A stretch of DNA of 64,000 bases from Devosia sp. Root436 (GTDB taxonomy: Bacteria; Pseudomonadota; Alphaproteobacteria; Rhizobiales; Devosiaceae): contig NZ_LMEM01000013.1 of the NCBI RefSeq assembly GCF_001426345.1, forward strand, positions 62,001-126,000, given 5' to 3'. Below are positions 1 to 7,080 of the stretch, piece by piece. Both the position numbers and the translations under genes were made by a program. The notes beneath the pieces were generated by a model. The model searched no databases and was not told the origin of the DNA. It worked only from the letters and a program-made list of their open reading frames with translations. Positions within the stretch are counted from its first letter, which is position 1; every line of letters begins with the position of its first letter.

Positions 1-851
1 CCTGGAAGGCCGCCACGGGCGGCACCTATCTCGATCTTGAGCTGCAGAACGATGCCCAGCGCGAACAGGCCCTGCGCCGCTTTGCTGGCCAGGGTGCCAA
101 CCCGATCGTGATGGCCGGCTTCTCCTGGACCGCTGCGCTGACCACCGTCGCTCCGGAATTCCCCGATATCAACTTCGTGGTGATCGACACCGTCGTCGAT
201 GCGCCCAACGTGCAGTCGATCATTTTCGATGAGCATACCGGCTCGTTCCTCGTCGGCGCCCTGGCAGCGCTCAAGTCCGAAACCGGCACTGTCGGCTTCG
301 TGGGCGGCATGGACGTTCCGCTGATCCACAAGTTCTATTGCGGCTACGCCCAGGGCGCCAAGGCCGTGAACCCCGACATCAAGCTGATCGAAAACTACAC
401 CGGCACCACTCCGGCTGCCTGGAACGATCCGGTCACCGCCGGTGAGCTCACCAAGGCCGCCATCGATGCCGGCGCCGACGTGATCTTCGCCGCCGCTGGC
501 GGTTCGGGCCTCGGCGTGCTGCAGGCCGCCAAGGATGCCGGCAAGTTCTCCATCGGCGTTGACTCCAACCAGAACTACCTGCAGCCCGGCTCGGTGCTGA
601 CCTCGATGCTCAAGCGTGTCGATGTTGCCGTGCAGAACGCTCTGACCGAAGCTGGCGACGACGCCACCTTCAAGCCGGGCCTGACCGTTCTCGGCCTTGC
701 CGAGGAAGGCGTCGGCTATGCCCTCGACGACAACAACGCTTCGCTCATCACCGATGACATGAAGGCCAAGGTGGACGAGCTGTCGGCCCAGATCCAGTCT
801 GGCGCCATCACCGTCCACGACTACACCACCGACTCGACCTGCCCGCTCTAA
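1..851 (+). CDS. BMP-family nucleoside ABC transporter substrate-binding protein (5' end outside window)
   Basis: The reading frame is open from base 3 to the TAA at 849-851, so the N-terminus with its signal peptide or lipobox lies outside the window. About 282 residues are visible. The segment resembles the BMP/Med periplasmic lipoprotein family (PnrA-like nucleoside receptors): VVIDTVVDAPNVQSIIF, then GSFLVGALAALKS, a GFVGGMD turn and AAGGSGLGVLQAAKDAG. It would capture nucleosides in the periplasm for the ATPase and two permeases directly downstream, which is the gene order of known nucleoside importers. The family is clear; nucleoside specificity is inferred from the downstream cdd, punA, deoC, deoA, deoB and upp genes. 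Confidence 0.9.
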   Translation, partial: WKAATGGTYLDLELQNDAQREQALRRFAGQGANPIVMAGFSWTAALTTVAPEFPDINFVVIDTVVDAPNVQSIIFDEHTGSFLVGALAALKSETGTVGFVGGMDVPLIHKFYCGYAQGAKAVNPDIKLIENYTGTTPAAWNDPVTAGELTKAAIDAGADVIFAAAGGSGLGVLQAAKDAGKFSIGVDSNQNYLQPGSVLTSMLKRVDVAVQNALTEAGDDATFKPGLTVLGLAEEGVGYALDDNNASLITDDMKAKVDELSAQIQSGAITVHDYTTDSTCPL

Positions 852-879
852 GCGACGCTGGATGAGCCAGGATGGCCCC

Positions 880-2490
880 ATGAACCCGCAGCGGCCGGAA
901 ACGGCCGCTGCTTCTGCCCCGGCCAGTGGCTGGGCGATCGAGCTTGAAAAGATCAACAAGCGGTTTGGCGCGGTTCACGCCAACAAGGACATCGACCTCA
1001 AGGTCGCCAGCGGTACCATCCACGGCATCGTGGGGGAGAATGGTGCGGGCAAGTCGACGCTCATGTCCATTCTCTATGGTTTCTACACCGCCGATAGCGG
1101 CACCATCCGCGTCAACGGCGCCCAACATGCCATTACCGACAGCCGCCATGCGCTGGCGCTCGGCATCGGCATGGTGCACCAGCATTTCATGCTGGTCGAC
1201 AATTTCACCGTGCTCGAAAACATCGTGCTCGGCGCCGAGGATAGCGGCTTCATCAAGCCCAGCCTCGATCGCGCCCGCAAGGAGCTCGACCGCCTGGAGC
1301 AGGAATACGACCTCGAAGTCGATCCCGATGCCGTCATCGAGGATATCTCGGTCGGCCAGCAGCAGCGCGTGGAAATTTTGAAGGCGCTCTATCGCGGCGC
1401 CGAAACCCTCATTCTCGACGAGCCGACGGGCGTGCTGACGCCCAAGGAGGCCGATGATCTGTTCCGCGTGCTGCGCACCCTGCGCGAACAGGGCAAGACC
1501 ATTATCCTGATCACCCACAAGCTGCGCGAGATCATGGCCATCACCGATTCCGTCTCGGTCATGCGCCAGGGCGAAATGGTCGCGACGCTCGAAACCGCCA
1601 AGACCAGCCCCGAGGAAATCGCCGAACTGATGGTCGGCCGCCGCGTGCTGCTGCAGGTGGAAAAAGGCCCGGCCAATCCCGGCAAGACGCTGCTCGAAGT
1701 GCAGAACCTGATCGTGTCGGACGATATGGGCGTCACTCGCGTCAAGGATGTGAGCTTTTCGGTCCGCGCTGGTGAGATCATCGGCATTGCCGGCGTTTCC
1801 GGCAATGGGCAGTCCGAGCTGCTGGAGTCGATTTCGGGCATGCGGGACCAGCAGGCGGGCACTGTCCTGCTCAACGGCCAGCCGCTGTCGCTCGAAGGCG
1901 ATGACGGCGCGGCGCGGGCCCGTGTCGCGGGCCTCGCCCATGTGCCCGAAGACCGGCAGCGCATGGGTCTGGTGACGACCTTTTCCGAATGGGAAAACGC
2001 CATTCTGGGCTATCAGGATAGCCCTGAATACGGCTCGGGCGCCTTGCTCGATATCGGCGCCGCCAAAAAGGCCGCCGCTAGCCATATCGAGCTTTTCGAC
2101 GTGCGCCCGGCCAATATCAATCTCAAGACCTCGCTGTTCTCCGGCGGCAATCAGCAGAAGATCGTGCTGGCCCGAGAGATGGAGCGCGATCCCGACGTGC
2201 TGGTCATCGGCCAGCCGACCCGCGGTGTCGATATCGGTGCCATCGAGTTCATCCACAAGGAAATCATCAAGATGCGGGACGAGGGCAAGGCCATCCTGCT
2301 CGTCTCGGTCGAGCTGGATGAAATCCGCTCGCTGGCCGACCGCATTCTCGTGATGTTCGACGGCGTCATCGTCGGCGAGGCCGATCCGGCCACCGCCACC
2401 GAAGGCGAACTCGGCCTGATGATGGCCGGCATCAACAACAAGACCGCGCCACGCGGCCTCGGCATCGCCGAACAGGGACCCCTCCCATGA
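880..2490 (+). CDS. Nucleoside ABC transporter ATP-binding protein with two nucleotide-binding domains
   Basis: About 536 residues with two ABC ATPase domains, as in YufO/NupA and RbsA-type importers. Domain 1 has Walker A GENGAGKST at about residues 52-60, the signature VGQQQRVEI and Walker B LILDEPT. Domain 2 has the degenerate P-loop usual in this family (GVSGNGQSELL, no GK[ST]), the signature SGGNQQKIVLA and GQPTRGVDIGA. ATP hydrolysis at the inner membrane would drive nucleoside import with the two permeases that follow. An upstream ATG at 862 is in frame, but the ATG at 880 has AGGA at about seven bases, so it is preferred. The stop overlaps the next start by ATGA, indicating translational coupling. 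Confidence 0.93.
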   Translation: MNPQRPETAAASAPASGWAIELEKINKRFGAVHANKDIDLKVASGTIHGIVGENGAGKSTLMSILYGFYTADSGTIRVNGAQHAITDSRHALALGIGMVHQHFMLVDNFTVLENIVLGAEDSGFIKPSLDRARKELDRLEQEYDLEVDPDAVIEDISVGQQQRVEILKALYRGAETLILDEPTGVLTPKEADDLFRVLRTLREQGKTIILITHKLREIMAITDSVSVMRQGEMVATLETAKTSPEEIAELMVGRRVLLQVEKGPANPGKTLLEVQNLIVSDDMGVTRVKDVSFSVRAGEIIGIAGVSGNGQSELLESISGMRDQQAGTVLLNGQPLSLEGDDGAARARVAGLAHVPEDRQRMGLVTTFSEWENAILGYQDSPEYGSGALLDIGAAKKAAASHIELFDVRPANINLKTSLFSGGNQQKIVLAREMERDPDVLVIGQPTRGVDIGAIEFIHKEIIKMRDEGKAILLVSVELDEIRSLADRILVMFDGVIVGEADPATATEGELGLMMAGINNKTAPRGLGIAEQGPLP

Positions 2491-3617
2491 GCGCCCGCAG
2501 ACCCCTTCCACGCTGGGCCGACGTAGCCCTGCTGCCGGCGATCAACCTGGCGCTGGCCTTCCTCGTCTCCGGCCTGGTCGTGCTGCTGGTCGGTGAAAAC
2601 CCGTTCCACGCCATCCAGGTCATCATCTATGGCGCCTTCGGCTATGGCGACGGCTTCGGCTACACCCTCTACTACGCCACCAATTTCGTCTTCACCGGCC
2701 TTGCCGTGGCTGTCGCGGCCCATGCCGGTCTCTTCAATATCGGTGGCGATGGCCAGGCCTATGTCGCCGGCCTCGGCGCCGTCGTCGTGGCCCTGGCGCT
2801 CGACCAGACCCATTGGCTCCTCGCCATGCCGGCCGCGGTGATCGCCGCTGCCGCAGTCGGCGGCTTCTGGGCCTTCATCCCCGGCTGGCTGCAGGCCAAG
2901 CGCGGCAGCCATGTCGTCATCACCACCATCATGTTCAACTTCATCGCCGCGGCCTTGATGGTCTACATGGTCAATCGTGTGCTCAAGCCCGCCTCGACCA
3001 TGGCGCCGGAATCCGCGACCATCGACGTGGCCGGACGCGTCCCGCAACTGCGCCAGTTCTTCTCCTTCTTCGGCTATTCGCCGGTCAACCTGTCCATCGT
3101 CATCGCCATCCTTGCTCTGGTCGGGGTCTATATCCTCGTCTGGCACACCAAGTTCGGCTATGCCATGCGCGTGCTCGGCGCCAACCCGACGGCCTCGCGC
3201 TATGCCGGCATTTCCAACTCCAGGATGATCATGATCACCATGACCATTTCTGGCGCGCTGGCCGGCATGGTGGCGATCAACGAAGTCATGGGCGTGCAGA
3301 ACCGTCTCGTGCTTGACTATGTCGCCGGCGCCGGCTTCGTCGGTATCGCCGTGGCGCTGATGGGCCGAAACCACCCCATCGGCATCGCGCTGGCCGCCCT
3401 GCTGTTCGGCGCGCTCTACCAGGGCGGGCAGGAGCTACAATTCGTCATTCCCGGCATTACCCGCGAAATGATCGTGGTCATCCAGGCGCTCGTGATCCTC
3501 TTCACCGGCGCCATGGAAGGTCTGTTCCGGCCCTCGCTCGAACGCGCCTTCATGCTGCTTTCGCCCGAGCAGAAGGCCGATGCCGTCGCGGTCTCCACCG
3601 CCAAGTCGGAGAGCTGA
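2487..3617 (+). CDS. Nucleoside ABC transporter permease, first subunit
   Basis: 376 residues, strongly hydrophobic, with about 8-10 membrane segments. It belongs to the BPD_transp_2 permease family (YufP/NupB-like): GLFNIGGDGQAYVAG near residue 80 and FGYAMRVLGANPTASRYAGI in the second half are typical cytoplasmic-loop signatures of sugar/nucleoside importers. It would form the inner-membrane channel with the next permease. It overlaps the ATPase stop by four bases (ATGA) and is followed after one base by the second permease, so the four subunits should be co-translated. Substrate is inferred from the neighbourhood. Confidence 0.92.
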   Translation: MSARRPLPRWADVALLPAINLALAFLVSGLVVLLVGENPFHAIQVIIYGAFGYGDGFGYTLYYATNFVFTGLAVAVAAHAGLFNIGGDGQAYVAGLGAVVVALALDQTHWLLAMPAAVIAAAAVGGFWAFIPGWLQAKRGSHVVITTIMFNFIAAALMVYMVNRVLKPASTMAPESATIDVAGRVPQLRQFFSFFGYSPVNLSIVIAILALVGVYILVWHTKFGYAMRVLGANPTASRYAGISNSRMIMITMTISGALAGMVAINEVMGVQNRLVLDYVAGAGFVGIAVALMGRNHPIGIALAALLFGALYQGGQELQFVIPGITREMIVVIQALVILFTGAMEGLFRPSLERAFMLLSPEQKADAVAVSTAKSES

Positions 3618-3618
3618 C

Positions 3619-4584
3619 ATGGATCTCGCTGCCATCCTCTCCATTCTCGACGCCACGATCCGCCTCTCGACGCCTTTGCTGCTGGCGTGCCTGGCCGGCA
3701 TGTATTCCGAGCGGGCGGGCCTGTTCGATATCGGCCTTGAAGGCAAGATGCTTGCGGCCGCCTTTGCCGCCGGCGCCGTAGCGGCCATTTCCGGCTCGGC
3801 CTGGCTGGGCCTTCTGGCCGGCATGGTGGTATCGCTGGGCACCTCGCTGCTGCAGGGCGTTGCCGCCATTTCGCTCAAGGGCAACCAACTCATTGCCGGC
3901 GTCGCCATCAACATGCTCGCCGCCGGCATGACCACCTTTCTCGGCCAGACCTGGTTCCACCAGGGCGGGCGCACCCCGCCTTTGGGCGAGGGCGGCCGGT
4001 TCGAGACGATCACGCTGCCCTTCGCCGATGAACTGGCGGGCGTGCCGATCCTCGGGCCCATCTATGCCGATCTGATTTCGGGTCACTACATCCTGGTCTA
4101 TATCGCTTTCATCATGGTGGCGGTCACCTGGTTCGTGCTGTTCCGCACCCGCTTCGGCCTGCGCCTGCGCGCCGTGGGCGAAAATCCCAAGGCGGTGGAT
4201 ACGGCCGGCATTTCGGTGGTCAAGCTCCGCTATCAGGCGGTCATCATCACCGGCCTGCTCTGCGGCCTGGCCGGCGCCTATTTCTCCATCGCCCAGGGCT
4301 CGGGCTTCGGCAACAACATGACGGCGGGCAAGGGCTATATCGCTCTCGCTGCGCTGATCTTCGCCAAGTGGAAACCCGTGCCGGCCATGTTCACCTGTCT
4401 GCTGTTCGGCTTCCTCGATGCCTTGCAGATCAGGCTGCAGAGTGCGCAATTGTTCGGCATCGAAGTGCCGGTCCAGGCCATTCAGGCTTTGCCCTATGTG
4501 CTGACCGTGGTTCTGCTGGCGGGATTCATCGGCAAGGCCGTCGGCCCCAAGGCTGGTGGCGTACCCTACACCAAGGAGCGCTAG
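3619..4584 (+). CDS. Nucleoside ABC transporter permease, second subunit
   Basis: 321 residues, about 8-9 membrane segments, of the YufQ/NupC-like half of the BPD_transp_2 family. GLFDIGLEGKMLAAAFAAG near the N-terminus and the later FGLRLRAVGENPKAVDTAGI match the paired-permease signatures. The ATG at 3619 has GGAGAG at a good distance; an in-frame ATG 13 codons upstream lies inside the preceding gene and has no such site. The gene follows the first permease by one base. The C-terminus is followed by an intergenic palindromic repeat, not by a clear terminator, so transcription probably continues into cdd. Confidence 0.92.
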   Translation: MDLAAILSILDATIRLSTPLLLACLAGMYSERAGLFDIGLEGKMLAAAFAAGAVAAISGSAWLGLLAGMVVSLGTSLLQGVAAISLKGNQLIAGVAINMLAAGMTTFLGQTWFHQGGRTPPLGEGGRFETITLPFADELAGVPILGPIYADLISGHYILVYIAFIMVAVTWFVLFRTRFGLRLRAVGENPKAVDTAGISVVKLRYQAVIITGLLCGLAGAYFSIAQGSGFGNNMTAGKGYIALAALIFAKWKPVPAMFTCLLFGFLDALQIRLQSAQLFGIEVPVQAIQALPYVLTVVLLAGFIGKAVGPKAGGVPYTKER

Positions 4585-4591
4585 CGCTCCG

Positions 4592-4740
4592 TCCCCCTCG
4601 CCCCTCAGGGGAGAGGGTAGCGCCGCCAGGAGCGAAGCGACTTGGCAAAGCTGGGGTTAGGGGTGAAGCCACACGGCTCCACCTCGATGCTGAACCCCTC
4701 ATCCGGCCCTGCGGGCCACCTCTCCCCTCAGGGGAGAAGG
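4592..4740. repeat. Family A palindromic repeat (copy A1)
   Basis: Two facing palindromic blocks built around CTCCCCTCAGGGGAG fill the gap between the second permease and cdd. The right block carries CCCCTCATCCGGCCCTGCGGG, a relative of the family A core CCTCATCCGCCCTTCGGGCA seen at seven other sites. The centre differs from other copies (GGAGCGAAGCGAC instead of a GTTCA-loop hairpin). It lies inside an apparent operon. Confidence 0.7.
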
Positions 4741-4757
4741 AAGAACGGAGCATTACG

Positions 4758-5168
4758 ATGTCGAAGACTCCGACCGACCAGGCCTTGTTCAAGGCCGCGG
4801 AAGCCATTCGCGCCAAGGCCTATGCGCCCTATTCCCGCTTTTCCGTGGGCGCGGCCATCCTTGCCGATGACGGCAAGATCTATTCCGGCTGCAATATCGA
4901 GAATGCCGCCTATCCGGTTGGAAACTGCGCCGAGGCCTCGGCCATTGCGGCCATGATTGCGGGTGGCGGCAAGCGCATCACCCGCATTTATGTCACCGGC
5001 CCGGGCAAGGCCCCCGTCACCCCCTGCGGCGCCTGCCGCCAGCGCATTCGCGAATTCGCCGACCTTACGGTGCAGGTGATCAGCCACGGAGTCGACGGTA
5101 CCCCGCTGGTCTGCACCCTCGAGCAATTGCTGCCGCACAGCTTCGGCCCGGAGTACCTGCCGAAATGA
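4758..5168 (+). CDS. cdd: Cytidine deaminase
   Basis: 136 residues, the usual length of homotetrameric cytidine deaminases. It converts cytidine and deoxycytidine to uridine and deoxyuridine in the cytoplasm. The zinc site is complete: C57-A-E59 with catalytic Glu59, then P-C90-G-A-C93; the substrate motif NIENAAYP is at 46-53. The ATG at 4758 is preceded by GGAG at seven bases. An open frame runs further upstream through the intergenic repeat but has no family similarity there. The stop overlaps the next gene by ATGA. Confidence 0.96.
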   Translation: MSKTPTDQALFKAAEAIRAKAYAPYSRFSVGAAILADDGKIYSGCNIENAAYPVGNCAEASAIAAMIAGGGKRITRIYVTGPGKAPVTPCGACRQRIREFADLTVQVISHGVDGTPLVCTLEQLLPHSFGPEYLPK

Positions 5169-5959
5169 GCAAGGCCGCCCGGACTATTCAGAAGATTGCG
5201 GGCAAGGAGCCCATATCGGCCGCCATCGTGCTCGGCTCGGGCCTTTCGGCCATTGGCGACCTGCTGGCCGACAAGGTGACAATCCCCTATTCCGAGCTCA
5301 AGGGCTTTCCCGGCGGCGGCGTCTCCGGCCATGGCCGCGACCTCTTGATCGGCACTCTGGGCGGCAAGCGCGTCGCCGTCCTCACCGGCCGCGAGCACTA
5401 TTACGAACGCGGCAATGCCGCCGCCATGCGGCCGGCCCTCGAAGCCATGGCCGCCCTCGGCGCCCACACCCTGCTGCTGACCAATTCGGCCGGCTCGGTC
5501 GACGACCGTTTCCGCCCCGGCGACCTGATGCTGATCGCCGACCACATCAACTATGCCGGCATGAACCCGCTGATCGGTGAACCCACCGACCGCCGCTTTG
5601 TGAACATGGTCGGCTGCTACGCCCCCGACCTGCGCGCCAAGGCGCAAGGCCTCGCCGAGCGGCTCGATATCAAGCTCGGGGAGGGGGTCTATCTCTGGTA
5701 TTCCGGCCCCAGCTTCGAGACTGTCGCCGAAATCCAGATGGCCATTCGCCTGGGCGCCAATGCCGTCGGCATGTCCACGGCACCAGAAGTCATTCTCGGG
5801 CGTTTCCTTGGCATGAAGGTCTGTGCCTGCTCGTCCATCACCAATATGGGCGCCGGCCTGTCGACCGAAAATATCAGCCATGAGCATACCAAGACCATGG
5901 CAGTAGAGGGCGCGGACAAGCTGAAAAAGCTGCTCCCCGCGCTGGTGGAGGAACTATGA
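5165..5959 (+). CDS. punA: Purine nucleoside phosphorylase, trimeric type
   Basis: 264 residues. It phosphorolyses purine (deoxy)nucleosides to base and (deoxy)ribose-1-phosphate, feeding DeoB. Motifs of the trimeric (PNP/MTAP) class are visible: LGSG at 23-26, GREHYYE at 75-81, GPSFET at 181-186, VGMSTAPE at 201-208 and Asn227 in the base-binding loop. It is coupled to cdd upstream and deoC downstream by four-base overlaps. Whether it prefers inosine/guanosine or xanthosine cannot be told from the sequence. Confidence 0.94.
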   Translation: MSKAARTIQKIAGKEPISAAIVLGSGLSAIGDLLADKVTIPYSELKGFPGGGVSGHGRDLLIGTLGGKRVAVLTGREHYYERGNAAAMRPALEAMAALGAHTLLLTNSAGSVDDRFRPGDLMLIADHINYAGMNPLIGEPTDRRFVNMVGCYAPDLRAKAQGLAERLDIKLGEGVYLWYSGPSFETVAEIQMAIRLGANAVGMSTAPEVILGRFLGMKVCACSSITNMGAGLSTENISHEHTKTMAVEGADKLKKLLPALVEEL

Positions 5960-6945
5960 GCCTGCGTGTCGTAGACAACAGCCATTCCGAGGCGACCCAC
6001 AAGCGCAATCCCGGCTTCCCGCTCGATCTCGATTGGGTCGAGCGCATCCGCATGAACCGCTCCGCGCTGGAGCGTCGTGCCGGCACGATCGGCACCCGCC
6101 GCACCGTCAAGAAGGACTATCAGCTCGCCTGGCTGCTCAAGGCCATCACGCTGATCGACCTGACCACGCTCAATTCCGACGATACCGACGGCCGCGTCGA
6201 ACGCCTCTGCGCCAAGGCACGCCATCCCCTGCGGCAGGACATTCTCGACCGCCTCGATGTCGGCAGCCTGCGCATCCTGCCCGGCGCCGTCTGCGTCTAC
6301 CACAACTTCGTCAAGACCGCGGTCAATGCGCTTGAAGGCACCGGCATTCCGGTCGCAGCCGTCTCCACCGCCTTTCCGCATGGCCTCGCCCCGGTCGAAA
6401 CCAAGCTCCGCGAGATAGAACTGTCGGTGGCCGATGGCGCCAGGGAAATCGACATCGTCATCGAGCGCGGCATGGTCCTGCGCGGCGACTGGCAGGCGCT
6501 CTACGATCAGGTCAAGGCGTTCCGCAAGGCCTGCGGCGACGCCCATATCAAGACCATCCTGGGCACGGGCGAATTGGCCACCCAGACCAATATCGCCAAG
6601 GCGAGCCTGGTCTGCATGCTGGCCGGCGCCGATTTCATCAAGACCTCCACCGGCAAGGAAAAGGTCAACGCCAACCTCGTGACGTCCCTGACCATGATCC
6701 GCATGATCCGATGGTTCGCCGAGGAAACCGGCATCGAGATCGGCTACAAGCCCGCCGGCGGCATCGCCACGGCAGGCGACGCCATCAAATACATGGCGCT
6801 GATGAAGGAAGAACTGGGCACCCACTGGCTCCAGCCCCACCTCTTCCGCTTCGGCGCATCGAGCCTGCTCACCGATATTGAGCGCCAACTGGAACACGGC
6901 CTTACCGGCCACTACGCGGCGGACTACCGCCAGCCGATGGTGTGA
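5956..6945 (+). CDS. deoC: Deoxyribose-phosphate aldolase
   Basis: 329 residues, longer than the roughly 220-260 aa bacterial form; an N-terminal extension of about 60 residues precedes the TIM barrel, as in the longer DeoC subfamily. It splits 2-deoxyribose-5-phosphate into glyceraldehyde-3-phosphate and acetaldehyde. The Schiff-base lysine is K229 in DFIKTSTGKE; the proton relay residues are D166 (EIDIVI) and K265 (GYKPAGGI). It overlaps punA by ATGA. The aldehyde dehydrogenase that follows is a natural consumer of the acetaldehyde. Confidence 0.95.
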   Translation: MSLRVVDNSHSEATHKRNPGFPLDLDWVERIRMNRSALERRAGTIGTRRTVKKDYQLAWLLKAITLIDLTTLNSDDTDGRVERLCAKARHPLRQDILDRLDVGSLRILPGAVCVYHNFVKTAVNALEGTGIPVAAVSTAFPHGLAPVETKLREIELSVADGAREIDIVIERGMVLRGDWQALYDQVKAFRKACGDAHIKTILGTGELATQTNIAKASLVCMLAGADFIKTSTGKEKVNANLVTSLTMIRMIRWFAEETGIEIGYKPAGGIATAGDAIKYMALMKEELGTHWLQPHLFRFGASSLLTDIERQLEHGLTGHYAADYRQPMV

Positions 6946-6988
6946 GTTTCCGACGCGGGCTCACGCGCGCAATGAGCGCCGAGCCATT

Positions 6989-7037
6989 CCTCTACCCGTC
7001 GGGGAGAGGTCGCCCGAAGGGCGGGTGAGGGGGGTGC
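6989..7037. repeat. Family A palindromic repeat, short partial copy (A2)
   Basis: Between deoC and the aldehyde dehydrogenase. It contains the CGCCCGAAGGGCGGGTGAGG block that ends family A copies, next to a CTCTACCCGTCGGGGAGAGG palindrome. Only one half of the composite element is recognisable. Confidence 0.55.
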
Positions 7038-7080
7038 CTCCACCGATACGAAATTTCCGGCACTCTGAAGGAGGCCACAC

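Noticed and set aside
808-2511. A 567-codon open frame on the minus strand
   Set aside because: Antisense to the ABC ATPase gene; composition is that of a mirror frame and there is no ribosome binding site.
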